Part shown: piece after piece, positions 23,869 through 32,466 of the stretch
How the letters are laid out: each line of letters starts with the position of its first letter
Numbering within the stretch: the first letter of the stretch is position 1
Source of the DNA: Fidelibacterota bacterium
GTDB lineage: Bacteria; Pseudomonadota; Alphaproteobacteria; Rhodospirillales; Rhodospirillaceae
DNA: 36,094 nt
Reading direction: 5' to 3'
NCBI GenBank assembly: GCA_947481595.1
Contig: CANKHC010000009.1
Location: 1 to 36,094 of the forward strand
Translations under genes and position numbers: made by a program
The notes under the pieces: generated by a model
Databases searched by the model: none
Told to the model about the DNA's origin: nothing
What the model saw: only the letters and a program-made list of their open reading frames with translations

Positions 23869-24911
23869 TCGCGGCTCTCCTTCACCGCATGCAGCGTGAA
23901 GGGTCCGTGCCGGTCGCCGACTACATGCAGGCCGCCGCCCAGCAGTATTACGCGCGCGGCGACGTCTTCGGCGCGGCCGGCGACTTCATCACCGCCCCTG
24001 AGATCAGCCAGACCTTCGGCGAGTTGATCGGCCTTTGGTGTGCCGTGGTCTGGCAGAACATGGGCGCACCGGCATCGTTCCAGCTTGTTGAATGCGGACC
24101 TGGGCGCGGCACGCTGATGAAAGACCTGCTGCGCGCAGCGGCGCGTGTGCCGGGCTTCAGCGCTGCCGCGCGGGTTCATCTCGTCGAACAGAGCCCTGCG
24201 TTGCGCGAGAAACAACGTGCGACGCTCAGTGGCCACACCGTTACATGGCATGAAACCGTTGATGGCGTTCCGCGGGGGCCGATGATCCTCGTCGCCAACG
24301 AGTTCCTCGACGCGCTGCCCATCCGCCAGTTCGAGATGACGCTCGCGGGTTGGCAAGAACGCTACGTCGCTGCTGATGCCGCCGGAAATCTCACCTTCGT
24401 GCTGAAACCAGGTACACCGGATGGCGCGCCGTCCGCGAAGCCCGGCGACATCTTTGAGACTTCGCCCGCCATCGCTGCATTTGTCGGGAACGTCGCCGCG
24501 CGCATCAGCCGCGACGGCGGCGCGGCGCTGCTGGTCGATTATGGCCACGGCACCACAGCACTCGGCGATACGCTCCAGGCTGTGAAGCGTCACAAACCCT
24601 GCGGGATTTTTGAGACCCCAGGCGAGGCCGATCTCACCGCCCATGTGGATTTCGCTGCCGTGCGCGCAGCCGCAAAAGGGGCGCGCGTGTGGGGGCCCAT
24701 GGCGCAAGGCACTTGGCTCAGCGGCTTAGGGATCAAGCTGCGCGGCCTGCAACTCGCGAAGGGCAAGGATGCGGCCACAGCGCAGGCCATTGAGTCGGGC
24801 ATCCGCCGCCTCACCGAAGCCGATGCCATGGGCGCCTTGTTCAAGGTCATGGCGCTCACCCATCCTTCACTGGCCATGCCGGAAGGTTTCCAGCAGGATG
24901 GCAGCCCATGA
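23865..24911 (+). CDS. MidA/NDUFAF7-family SAM-dependent methyltransferase
   Basis: A 348-residue protein of the family (formerly DUF185) whose mitochondrial member NDUFAF7 dimethylates an arginine of respiratory complex I subunit NDUFS2. Sequence features: ADYMQAAAQQYYARGDVFG, GDFITAPEISQTFGELIGLW, FQLVECGPGRGTLMKDLLRAA (SAM site), VHLVEQSPALREKQ, ILVANEFLDALPIRQFE and ALLVDYGHGTTALGDTLQA. The length fits. A complex-I assembly role here is inferred from the family. The ATG overlaps the lgt stop and the TGA overlaps the pgeF start. Confidence 0.92.
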   Translation: MIAALLHRMQREGSVPVADYMQAAAQQYYARGDVFGAAGDFITAPEISQTFGELIGLWCAVVWQNMGAPASFQLVECGPGRGTLMKDLLRAAARVPGFSAAARVHLVEQSPALREKQRATLSGHTVTWHETVDGVPRGPMILVANEFLDALPIRQFEMTLAGWQERYVAADAAGNLTFVLKPGTPDGAPSAKPGDIFETSPAIAAFVGNVAARISRDGGAALLVDYGHGTTALGDTLQAVKRHKPCGIFETPGEADLTAHVDFAAVRAAAKGARVWGPMAQGTWLSGLGIKLRGLQLAKGKDAATAQAIESGIRRLTEADAMGALFKVMALTHPSLAMPEGFQQDGSP

Positions 24912-25681
24912 GCAACGCCGTTCACGTCGCCGCGCTGAAGTCACCGGGCGTCAGCCATGCCTTCTTTACGCGGGGCGGCGGCACCTCGGGCGGTCTATAC
25001 GGCTCCAACAATTGTGCCTTCGGCTCCGACGACGACCGCGCCGCCGTCGCGCGCAATCGTGAAGCCTGCATGCAGGCGCTCGGTGCCAACGCCCTGGTCA
25101 CCGTCAAGCAACGCCACACCTCCGACGTGCTCATCGCCCGCACGCCGTTCACCTGGGACGAAGCGCCCGAAGCCGATGCCCTGGTCACGGCGCGGCGGGG
25201 ATTGGCGCTGGGCATTCTCACCGCCGACTGCGTGCCGGTGCTTTTTGCCGATGCCGAGGCCGGCATCATCGGAGCGGCGCACGCCGGCTGGCGCGGGGCC
25301 TTCGAGGGCATTCTCGCCAACACCGTCACCGCCATGGAAAAACTGGGCAGCACGCGCGCAGGGATAACTGCGGCCGTCGGTCCCTGCATCGCGCAAGCCT
25401 CATACGAAGTCGGGCCCGAGTTCATCGCGCGTTTCACAGGCCGCGATCCGGCCTTCGCGCGCTATTTCACGGCGCCTAAAACCAGCGGTCACGTGCATTT
25501 CGATCTTGCCGCCTTCGCGGCCGACCGCCTGCGCGCCGCCGGCGTGGGCACCGTCGTCGTTGAGGGCAGCGACACCTGCGCCGACGACGGCCGCTTCTTC
25601 AGCTACCGCCGCTCGGTGCTGCGCAAGGAACCCGACTACGGCCGGCAGCTTTCGGCCATCGCCATGAAGGCAACGCCGTGA
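24908..25681 (+). CDS. pgeF: Peptidoglycan editing factor PgeF (YfiH family)
   Basis: A 257-residue protein of the family first called multicopper polyphenol oxidase; members act as amidases removing misincorporated amino acids from peptidoglycan precursors, and others have purine-nucleoside activity. The metal/catalytic residues are present: His in VKQRHTSDV, Cys in ILTADCVPVLFAD and His in GAAHAGWRGAFEGI, with AVGPCIAQASYEVG and DTCADDGRFFSYRRS toward the end. Start and stop each overlap a neighbouring gene (ATGA upstream, GTGA downstream), so the gene is in a coupled chain. Confidence 0.93.
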   Translation: MSNAVHVAALKSPGVSHAFFTRGGGTSGGLYGSNNCAFGSDDDRAAVARNREACMQALGANALVTVKQRHTSDVLIARTPFTWDEAPEADALVTARRGLALGILTADCVPVLFADAEAGIIGAAHAGWRGAFEGILANTVTAMEKLGSTRAGITAAVGPCIAQASYEVGPEFIARFTGRDPAFARYFTAPKTSGHVHFDLAAFAADRLRAAGVGTVVVEGSDTCADDGRFFSYRRSVLRKEPDYGRQLSAIAMKATP

Positions 25682-26568
25682 AGCGGTTTCTCGTCGTCGC
25701 CTTTCTTCTGGCGCTCAGTGCCTGCGGCGCGGTGCCGCAGCCCTTCAGGGATACATCCAAAGTCACCACCGGCAATCTGCTGCTCGACGTGCCCACGGCG
25801 GTTGGCATCGCCGTACTGCCGGTGCACGGGCTGCCCGCACCGCTCGACATGCAGATCAGCCGCGCGGTCGCAGAGCGCCTTCAGGCCGCCGAGATCCCAG
25901 CCGAAGCGGTTTCGGAGAACCGCGGCCTGGGATTCACCCTTCAAGGCGAGGCCACAACCCAAGACCCGAACGCTGCCGAAGTCGCGGTCGTGGTGACCTG
26001 GACCCTGCGCTCGCGGCGCGGTGGTAATGCGAGCGACCCTACCCGCACCTTCCGCCAGGTCATCAGCGTGCCGCGCACCGTCTGGCAGGGCGGCGACGAG
26101 ATGCAGGCGCTGCGCCTCGGCAGCGAAGCCGGGGTGGCGATCAGCGACTTGATCAACGGGATCGCGCCGCCGGCCCTGATGGCGGCCGGAGCACCTGCGC
26201 CGGCGATGCCCGCTTTCCCCTCGGTTTCAGTCAAACCCGTCGAGGGCGCACCCGGCGACGGCCGCGAAGCCTTGCGGCTGGCGGTCCTGCAGGCGCTGAC
26301 GATCAACGGCGTGAAGCGTGACGACGTCAATCCTGACATCACGCTGACCTGCCAAATCATCGTCACGCCGTTCGAGGCCAACCTGCAGAAGGTCGAGATC
26401 GCCTGGCGTGCCACAACCCGCGACGGCAAGGATCTGGGCAACGTCAAACTGGACAACACCATCCCGGTAGGCGCCCTGGACGGCACCTGGGGCCCCACCG
26501 CCTTCGCCATCGCCGACGCCGCGGTGAACGACCTGCTCACCCTCCTCGCGAGCAAACCGGCACCGTAA
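25678..26568 (+). CDS. Predicted lipoprotein with two repeated modules
   Basis: A 296-residue protein with a lipoprotein signal: hydrophobic residues 4-12 and lipobox LSAC (lipidated Cys16). The mature part appears to be two related modules, about 43-160 and 182-291, joined by an Ala/Pro linker. Both have a short N-terminal strand ending in VxG, a helix with RAV/LAV..LQ, a strand pair around VVTWTLR / VEIAWRA, and a C-terminal helix (GVAISDLI / AAVNDLLTLL). I do not recognise a named family. The GTG start overlaps the pgeF stop. Encoded at the end of an lgt operon, it may itself be a substrate of Lgt. Confidence 0.8.
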   Translation: MKRFLVVAFLLALSACGAVPQPFRDTSKVTTGNLLLDVPTAVGIAVLPVHGLPAPLDMQISRAVAERLQAAEIPAEAVSENRGLGFTLQGEATTQDPNAAEVAVVVTWTLRSRRGGNASDPTRTFRQVISVPRTVWQGGDEMQALRLGSEAGVAISDLINGIAPPALMAAGAPAPAMPAFPSVSVKPVEGAPGDGREALRLAVLQALTINGVKRDDVNPDITLTCQIIVTPFEANLQKVEIAWRATTRDGKDLGNVKLDNTIPVGALDGTWGPTAFAIADAAVNDLLTLLASKPAP

Positions 26569-26592
26569 AACACCCGTTTCCCGCTGCCAGCC

Positions 26593-26621
26593 TGTGGATA
26601 ATTTGCCACACCAAATATTTG
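26593..26621. promoter_or_regulatory. DnaA box and palindrome upstream of prs
   Basis: TGTGGATAA (26593-26601) is a perfect DnaA box read on the minus strand; 10 bp on, CAAATATTTG (26612-26621) is a perfect 10-bp palindrome. Both lie in the 180-bp gap before prs, where TTTACA around 26657 with ATACTT about 16 bp later may be a promoter. One GANTC site (26636-26640) is also present. DnaA control of a nucleotide-precursor gene would be sensible but is unproven. Confidence 0.45.
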
Positions 26622-26748
26622 TGCTGAAATCCTTGGATTCCGAGGGTTCTCGGCGGTTTACAGTGTGATGACAGATTGATACTTTCCGCGCGCCTTGATC
26701 GTGCTTACGGGTGGGCACTTCGGGGCGGCTTAGGGGCAGCGGGGATCC

Positions 26749-27681
26749 ATGAAAATTCTGGCGGGCAACAGCAACAAGCCGCTGGCGGAAGCGATCTGCG
26801 CCTGCCTGCACCTCCAGCTCACCAATGCCAGCATCAAGCGCTTCTCCGACATGGAGATCTTTGTCGAGATCCACGAGAACGTGCGCGGCGAGGATGTCTT
26901 CGTCATCCAGTCGACCTCCTACCCCGCCAACGACAACCTGATGGAACTGCTGATCACGCTCGACGCCCTGCGCCGCGCCTCCGCGCGCCGCGTCACCGCC
27001 GTGATCCCCTACTACGGCTACGCCCGCCAGGACCGCAAAACCGGCGGCCGGACGCCGATCACCGCCAAGCTGGTGGCCAACCTCATCACCCAGGCCGGTG
27101 CCGGCCGCGTGTTGAGCATGGACCTGCACTCGGGTCAGATTCAGGGGTTCTTCGACATCCCGCTCGACAACCTTTATTCGGCGCCGGTGTTCACCGACGA
27201 TATGCAGAAGATCTACAAAGGCCAAAATCCTGTGGTGGTTTCGCCCGACGTCGGCGGCGTGGTGCGTGCGCGCGCCGTCGCCAAGCGCATCCACGCCGAC
27301 TTGGCCATCATCGACAAACGCCGCGAGAAAGCCGGCGTGTCGGAAGTCATGAACATCATCGGCGAGATCAAGGACCGGCCCTGCATCCTGGTCGATGACA
27401 TCGTCGATTCCGCCGGCACGCTCTGCAACGCCGCCACCGCCCTGATGAACGAGGGTGCGAAGTCCGTCTCGGCCTATGTCACGCACGGCGTGCTGTCGGG
27501 CGGCGCGGTGGGCCGCGTCACGGCCTCGCCGCTCAAGGAACTGGTGATCACCGACAGCATCCAGGCCACCGAGGCCGTGCGCCTGGCCGACAACGTCCGC
27601 CAGCTTTCCATCGCGCCCTTGATCGCAGAAGCCATTAAGCGCATCAGCCAGGAAGCCTCGGTTTCCAGCCTGTTCGAATAG
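26749..27681 (+). CDS. prs: Ribose-phosphate pyrophosphokinase
   Basis: A 310-residue PRPP synthetase, which makes PRPP from ribose-5-phosphate and ATP for nucleotide, histidine and tryptophan synthesis. Motifs: [65 protein letters not shown] (catalytic flexible loop region), [22 protein letters not shown] and the PRPP-binding [15 protein letters not shown]. Length and motifs are normal for class I enzymes. It is preceded by a DnaA box and followed by no obvious terminator. Confidence 0.97.
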   Translation: MKILAGNSNKPLAEAICACLHLQLTNASIKRFSDMEIFVEIHENVRGEDVFVIQSTSYPANDNLMELLITLDALRRASARRVTAVIPYYGYARQDRKTGGRTPITAKLVANLITQAGAGRVLSMDLHSGQIQGFFDIPLDNLYSAPVFTDDMQKIYKGQNPVVVSPDVGGVVRARAVAKRIHADLAIIDKRREKAGVSEVMNIIGEIKDRPCILVDDIVDSAGTLCNAATALMNEGAKSVSAYVTHGVLSGGAVGRVTASPLKELVITDSIQATEAVRLADNVRQLSIAPLIAEAIKRISQEASVSSLFE

Positions 27682-27771
27682 CTGCCTATCCCGGCGCGCA
27701 CCGCCCATTTAGGCGAATTCCATCGACTTTGTGACCATTTTGCGCTCTGCTTCGTTGCAGATGCGAAAGGG

Positions 27772-28572
27772 ATGGTGGCTATGCACTCGACATTGTTGCG
27801 TACAGCTTTGATCCTGCTTTTGATTGCGGCAGCGGCACCCGTATCCGCGCAGAACTCTCGGTCCGACAGCGAGATCAGCCGAGACTTTTCGGCAGCCGAC
27901 CGCCAGGGCGACCTCGCCCGTCTGAAAGATTTCGTCTACCCCAAGGGCTTCACCGACCAGTCCATCGTCGACCTCGAGAACGGCCGCGTGCCCGCCGACC
28001 TCGCCGTGGTCGACTATGCCCGCCTGCACTGCGGCGAGACCAACCGCTTTGTGCTCAATCCCTGCATGGTGCGATACGCCGACGCCAAGGGCGTGGGCTA
28101 TTACGTCGTCACCCAGGACGGCAACATGCGCTTCGCCGATCTCAAGGGGGCCACCGACTACTATCAAAGGCGGGTCAGCGACACCGCCAACCTGCTCGCC
28201 ATTGAGGTCGAGCTGATGAACGCTTTCGTCGACGATTTCTGCGCCAAGATCAAAGACGGCAAGCGCGCCGCCGACATCATCGCCGAACAGGGCGGCAACC
28301 ATCCGCGCATCAACCACCCCATCGCGCCGGCGAACCCTTCGGCCAAGTGGCAATTCTCCAATCTTTTTTCGTGGGACCGCTGCAAGGATTGTGTCGGCGT
28401 CATCGCGGTCAACCAGCCCGATCCGCCGGAGGCTCCGACCTGCGGTAACCTGCGCAAACAAAGCGCGCCGCACATCACCTACTTCGTGGTCGACCGCGAG
28501 ACCAGCAAAGGTCACAAGTCGTTGGACGACGGCCTGGCGACGTTCACCAAGCTCGCGGCAGTTCGAAAATAA
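27772..28572 (+). CDS. Secreted cysteine-containing protein of unknown function
   Basis: A protein of up to 266 residues that I do not recognise. A Sec signal peptide is clear (MHSTLLRTALILLLIAAAAP to about residue 25, ending VSAQ). The mature protein has at least six cysteines (LHC, NPC, DDFC, DRCKDC, APTC), probably disulfide-bonded, consistent with a periplasmic location. Recognisable segments include DLARLKDFVYPKGFTDQSI, VRYADAKGVGYYVVTQDG and HITYFVVDRET. ATG at 27772 or 27781 could be the start; both follow an AAAGGG site. It stands alone between prs and a convergent phosphatase gene. Confidence 0.75.
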   Translation: MVAMHSTLLRTALILLLIAAAAPVSAQNSRSDSEISRDFSAADRQGDLARLKDFVYPKGFTDQSIVDLENGRVPADLAVVDYARLHCGETNRFVLNPCMVRYADAKGVGYYVVTQDGNMRFADLKGATDYYQRRVSDTANLLAIEVELMNAFVDDFCAKIKDGKRAADIIAEQGGNHPRINHPIAPANPSAKWQFSNLFSWDRCKDCVGVIAVNQPDPPEAPTCGNLRKQSAPHITYFVVDRETSKGHKSLDDGLATFTKLAAVRK

Positions 28573-28593
28573 GCGGGTCGGAAATAACTGAGA

Positions 28594-29271
28594 TTAGGCC
28601 CGTTCCCAATCCACGACCGCGAGGTCGTGGCTGGCGGCTTCGCGCCTGAGCTTGGCGTCGGGATTGACCGCGATGCCCTCGTGCGCCCAGCGCAGGAGAT
28701 CCAAGTCGGAGTAGTGGTCCGAGTAAGCCACCGTACGGGTCGGCGCCGTCAAGGTCCCGAAGTAGGCCTTCACCGCTTCGAGCTTCGCCGCACCGTAGAG
28801 ATTCTCGCCCTCAAGGCGCGCGCACAGGCGTTCTTCCTGATCCCAGACCGAGCGCGTGGCGATGACATGATGGAAGCCCAGCCGCTCGGCGAAGGCGCGG
28901 GCATAAAAATCCAGGCTCGCGGTCGCCAGCACCAGGTGATGACCGGCAGCGCGGTGGCGCGCGATGGCTTCGCGGGCGCCGGGACGAATATGGGATTCCA
29001 GCCAGCGCGCGGCGAAGGCTTCCGACCAAGCTGCAACTTGTGCGCGAGGAGCGCCCGCGATCCATTGCTGCAACATCGTCTCTTTGAGGTTGCCGCGGGT
29101 GGCGCGGCCAAAATGGTAGCGTGCCAGCGTCGGCAGTCCGCGTAGGAACTTCCAAAAGCTCGAAGGACGGATGATCGACCGGCAGTGGAGCAGGAACGGA
29201 GTGTAGGTTCCTGAACGGGTGACGGTTCGGTCTAAATCGAAAACGGCGACAACAGCAGGCGGTGACAACAT
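28594..29271 (-). CDS. HAD-superfamily subfamily IB phosphatase
   Basis: A 225-residue haloacid-dehalogenase-type hydrolase. Motif I is AVFDLDRTVTRSG (nucleophile Asp and acid/base Asp), motif II is LATASLDFYA, motif III lysine lies in GAAKLEAVKAYF and motif IV is YSDHYSDLDLL. This is the pattern of the phosphoserine-phosphatase-like IB family; the substrate is unknown. ATG at 29271 is used because GAGAGG lies just upstream and motif I follows at the expected distance. The longer in-frame extension has no family-like sequence. It is divergent from the L25 gene. Confidence 0.88.
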   Translation of the reverse strand: MLSPPAVVAVFDLDRTVTRSGTYTPFLLHCRSIIRPSSFWKFLRGLPTLARYHFGRATRGNLKETMLQQWIAGAPRAQVAAWSEAFAARWLESHIRPGAREAIARHRAAGHHLVLATASLDFYARAFAERLGFHHVIATRSVWDQEERLCARLEGENLYGAAKLEAVKAYFGTLTAPTRTVAYSDHYSDLDLLRWAHEGIAVNPDAKLRREAASHDLAVVDWERA

Positions 29272-29494
29272 AAAAGGCCTCTCGAACGGCGCGCATATTG
29301 AAGGAATGTTGCGGTTTTCGCCAAGCCCTTTTTGTGCGGTGCAATGGGGGAACCCCTGCTGCCTTGCCTTGCCGGAAGACTCCGTGTAAACCCCCGGCGT
29401 CCTTGTCCAAACGGGGAAGGACGGCTGCGGCACCCCTGGAGGCCGCGCCGGCAAGGCCATTCGGCCAAGCCATTGACTCTAAAGGAGAATACCG

Positions 29495-30259
29495 ATGCCG
29501 AAAACCAGCACTTTAGCTGTGCAGGGGCGCGATCGGGCAGGTAAGGGGGCAGCTCGTGCCACACGTCGCGGGGGCCTCGTCCCCGGCGTGATCTATGGCG
29601 GCAAAGAAGATGCCACGCTGATCGCCCTCGAGCCACGCACGCTCGTCACCCTGATGCACGACCCGGCTTTCAAGACCAACATTTTCGAGGTCGACCTCGG
29701 CGGCAAAAAGCAGCGCACCATGGCCATGGATGTGCAGCTCGACCCGGTCAGCGACAAGCCGATCCATGTCGACTTCCGCCGCATCGAGAAAGACACCCTC
29801 GTGCGCGTGCCGGTTCCGGTGCGCTTCCACAATGAAGGTGCGTCGCCCGGCATCAAGATGGGCGGCGTGCTCAACATCGTGCGCCACGACGTCGAAGTCC
29901 GTGCCCGTCCCGACGATTTGCCGGACCACATCGACGTGGACCTCACCGGTCTTGGGATCGGCGACTCGGTGCACATTAACGCCATCACCCTGCCGAAGGG
30001 TGTGAAGCCGACCATCGCGCGTAACTTCACGATCTGCACGATCGCTCCGCCGACCGTGATGACCGCGGAAGAAGAAACGCCGACCGCTAGCGCTGCCACC
30101 GCCGAAGGTGCTGCCGCTCCCGCCGAAGGCGCTGCTGCCGCCGCCGGTGCTGCTGCTCCGGCTGCCGGTGCCAAGGGCGCTGCTGCGCCTGCTGCCGGCG
30201 CCAAGCCCGCCGCCGGTGCCAAGGCTGCTGCCGCTCCGGCCGCCGCCAAGAAGAAGTAA
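29495..30259 (+). CDS. rplY: 50S ribosomal protein L25/general stress protein Ctc
   Basis: A 254-residue Ctc-type L25, which binds 5S rRNA. The N-terminal 5S-binding domain (about 1-95) has LAVQGRDRAGKGAARATRRGGLVPGVIYG and DVQLDPVSDKPIHVDFRRIE. The TL5 C-terminal domain (about 96-190) has VPVPVRFHNEGASPGIKMGGVLNIVRHDVEVRA by description. It ends in a ~60-residue tail of alanine, glycine and proline with terminal lysines (from about 195), low in complexity and probably disordered. A textbook AAAGGAG ribosome site lies 7 bases before the ATG. Two GANTC sites lie in the 223-bp leader region. pth follows after a stem-loop. Confidence 0.95.
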   Translation: MPKTSTLAVQGRDRAGKGAARATRRGGLVPGVIYGGKEDATLIALEPRTLVTLMHDPAFKTNIFEVDLGGKKQRTMAMDVQLDPVSDKPIHVDFRRIEKDTLVRVPVPVRFHNEGASPGIKMGGVLNIVRHDVEVRARPDDLPDHIDVDLTGLGIGDSVHINAITLPKGVKPTIARNFTICTIAPPTVMTAEEETPTASAATAEGAAAPAEGAAAAAGAAAPAAGAKGAAAPAAGAKPAAGAKAAAAPAAAKKK

Positions 30260-30268
30260 GCGATTACA

Positions 30269-30303
30269 CACGCCGCCTGCCCTGCTTCAGGGTAGGCGGC
30301 GTG
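30269..30303 (+). terminator. Strong stem-loop between rplY and pth
   Basis: Stem ACGCCGCCT / AGGCGGCGT (30270-30278, 30294-30302) continues through a G-U pair into CCCTG / CAGGG with a CTT loop, giving about 16 paired bases from 30269 to 30303. No uridine run follows, so it may be a partial terminator, a processing site or a stabiliser that sets pth/ychF levels below rplY. Confidence 0.65.
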
Positions 30304-30340
30304 ATGTCGTTCACCTCAGGATATCTCTCAGGGAACTCCC

Positions 30341-30955
30341 ATGCGCCTGCTGGTCGGTTTGGGGAATCCCGGCAAGCAATACGCTTTCAACCGTCACAAC
30401 ATCGGCTTTCTTGCGGTCGATGCCATCGCCGAGCACTTCCGCTTTGCGCCCTGGCGCGCGCGCTTTCAGGGCGTGGTCACCGAGGGCGAGATCGGCGGCG
30501 AAAAGATCCTAGCTCTCAAGCCCGAAACCTACATGAATCTCTCAGGCCAATCGGTCGGCGAAGCCGCGCGTTTCTTTAAGATCGCGCCCGCGGACGTGAT
30601 TGTGGTCTACGACGAGATCGAACTGCCGCCGGGCAAGGTCAAGGTCAAGCAAGGCGGCGGATCCGCCGGGCACAACGGCATCCGCAGCATCGACGAGCAT
30701 CTGGGCTATGACTACTGGCGCGTGCGTCTCGGTGTGGGCCGCCCGGATTTGAAGCAAAACGTCAAAGGCCACGTGCTCGAGAATTTCGCCAAGGGCGACA
30801 TGGACTGGCTGGGCCAGCTGCTCAATGCCGTTTGCGAAGCGACGCCGCTGCTCATTGCCGGCGACGAAAACAAATTCATGACCAAGATCACCCTCGCGCT
30901 GAATCCGCCGCCGCCCAAACCGCCGCGGAAAGAAGAGCCAACGGAGAGTAAATAG
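30341..30955 (+). CDS. pth: Peptidyl-tRNA hydrolase
   Basis: A 204-residue enzyme that frees tRNA from prematurely released peptidyl-tRNA. Motifs: MRLLVGLGNPGKQYAFNRHNIGF (catalytic His, with conserved Asn), ALKPETYMNLSGQSVGEAA, VVYDEIELPPGKVKVKQGGGSAGHNGIRSI by description and YWRVRLGVGRP. The C-terminus carries a proline- and lysine-rich tail. AGGGA lies 7 bases before the ATG. ychF begins 2 bp after the TAG, the usual pth-ychF arrangement. Confidence 0.97.
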   Translation: MRLLVGLGNPGKQYAFNRHNIGFLAVDAIAEHFRFAPWRARFQGVVTEGEIGGEKILALKPETYMNLSGQSVGEAARFFKIAPADVIVVYDEIELPPGKVKVKQGGGSAGHNGIRSIDEHLGYDYWRVRLGVGRPDLKQNVKGHVLENFAKGDMDWLGQLLNAVCEATPLLIAGDENKFMTKITLALNPPPPKPPRKEEPTESK

Positions 30956-30957
30956 AG

Positions 30958-32061
30958 ATGGGTTTCAATTGCGGTATCGTCGGCCTTCCCAACGTCGGCA
31001 AGTCGACGCTGTTCAACGCCCTGACGGCGACGGCGGCGGCGCAGGCGGCGAATTTTCCCTTCTGCACCATCGAACCCAACGTCGGGCGCGTTGCCTTGCC
31101 TGACGAGCGTTTGGACACCCTGGCCAAGATCGGCAAGTCGGCCAAGATCATCCCCACTCAGCTCGAATTCGTCGACATCGCGGGGCTGGTGCGCGGCGCC
31201 TCCAAGGGCGAAGGGCTGGGCAACAAGTTCCTGGCCAACATCCGCGAGGTCGATGCGATCGTGCACGTCCTGCGCTGTTTCGAGGACGGCAACGTCACCC
31301 ACGTCGAGAACTCCATCGACCCGATCCGTGACGCCGAGACCGTCGAGACCGAACTGATGCTGGCCGACCTCGAAAGCCTCGAGCGCAGGGCCGACCAGGC
31401 GCAGAAGAAAGCCAAAGGCGGCGACAAGGAAACCAAGGAACTGCTGGCGGTGATGGAGCCAGTACTGGTGGCGTTGCGCGCCGGCAAGCCCGCGCGCACC
31501 GCTTGGCCCAGCGATCCCGCCGCGCGCAAGATCTTCAACGGACTCCAGACCCTTACCGGCAAGCCGGTGCTGTATGCCTGCAACGTGGAGGAAGCCTCAG
31601 CCGCCACCGGCAACGCGCTCTCGGCCAAGGTTGCCGCCCGCGCGAAGGCCGAAGGGGCGGGCCATGTCGTGATCTCGGCCGCCATCGAAGCGGAAGTCGC
31701 CCAACTCACCGATCCCAAAGATCAGACGGAGTTCCTCGGCGCGCTCGGCCTCAAGGAAACCGGGCTCACTCAGGTGATCCGTGCCGGCTATGACCTGCTC
31801 GAGCTGTGCACCTATTTCACCGTGGGGCCGAAGGAAGCCCGCGCCTGGACGATCAAGAAGGGCACCAAAGCGCCGCAGGCCGCGGCCGTGATCCACAACG
31901 ATTTCGAGAAGGGCTTCATCCGCGCCGAGACCATCGCCTACGCCGACTTTGTCGCGTTGGGCGGTGAACAGGGCGCCAAAGACGCCGGCAAGGCGCGCTC
32001 CGAAGGCAAGGACTACGTCGTCGCCGACGGCGACGTCATGCACTTCCTGTTCAACGTCTAA
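30958..32061 (+). CDS. ychF: Redox-regulated ATPase YchF (Obg family)
   Basis: A 367-residue P-loop protein associated with ribosomes. G1 is GIVGLPNVGKSTLFNALT; switch and G3 are FVDIAGLVRGASKGEGLGN. The usual NKxD is replaced by NVEE in VLYACNVEEASA, the change linked in this family to ATP instead of GTP specificity. The C-terminal TGS domain has TYFTVGPKEARAWTIKKGTKAPQ and the terminal YVVADGDVMHFLFNV is canonical. It ends 12 bp before the convergent VOC gene. Confidence 0.97.
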   Translation: MGFNCGIVGLPNVGKSTLFNALTATAAAQAANFPFCTIEPNVGRVALPDERLDTLAKIGKSAKIIPTQLEFVDIAGLVRGASKGEGLGNKFLANIREVDAIVHVLRCFEDGNVTHVENSIDPIRDAETVETELMLADLESLERRADQAQKKAKGGDKETKELLAVMEPVLVALRAGKPARTAWPSDPAARKIFNGLQTLTGKPVLYACNVEEASAATGNALSAKVAARAKAEGAGHVVISAAIEAEVAQLTDPKDQTEFLGALGLKETGLTQVIRAGYDLLELCTYFTVGPKEARAWTIKKGTKAPQAAAVIHNDFEKGFIRAETIAYADFVALGGEQGAKDAGKARSEGKDYVVADGDVMHFLFNV

Positions 32062-32073
32062 AGGTTCGCCCCC

Positions 32074-32466
32074 CTACTCCGCGTTGTGACAGACAACGCA
32101 GAGCTTGTTGCCCTCGGGGTCGCGGAAATAGGCGCCGTAGTAGTTGGGGTGATACTGGGGACGTAGGCCGGGCTTGCCCTCGCAGGTGCCGCCGGCCTTG
32201 AGGGCCGTGTCATAGCAACGATCGACCGCGGCACGGGTCGCCGCCATGAATGCCGTCATCGGCCCGTTGCCGGGATGCATGGCCTTCTGGTCATAGGGCT
32301 TGCCGATCAGAAACAACGGGCGCGGCTTGCCCTTCTCCATCCATCCCGCCCAGCCGGTGTCGGGCTCATGGAATTTCATCACTAGGCCAAGCTCGGCCAT
32401 GAGCGTGACGTAGAACGGCGACGTCCGCGCGAAGTCGTCGATGCCGATGTAGACGTGCGACAACAT
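32074..32466 (-). CDS. VOC-family (glyoxalase/bleomycin-resistance-like) protein
   Basis: A 130-residue protein of the vicinal oxygen chelate superfamily: MLSHVYIGIDDFARTSPFY (first beta-alpha-beta module, His4 a likely metal ligand) and GAYFRDPEGNKLCVVCH (second module with the conserved DPEGN turn). Reaction and substrate cannot be told from sequence; such proteins include lyases, dioxygenases and resistance proteins. Its ATG directly abuts the stop of the upstream GT61 gene, so the two are co-transcribed. Confidence 0.85.
   Translation of the reverse strand: MLSHVYIGIDDFARTSPFYVTLMAELGLVMKFHEPDTGWAGWMEKGKPRPLFLIGKPYDQKAMHPGNGPMTAFMAATRAAVDRCYDTALKAGGTCEGKPGLRPQYHPNYYGAYFRDPEGNKLCVVCHNAE

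Noticed and set aside
26227-27708. 493-codon minus-strand open frame across the lipoprotein end and prs
   Set aside because: It crosses two well-supported genes and their intergenic region and has no domain pattern.
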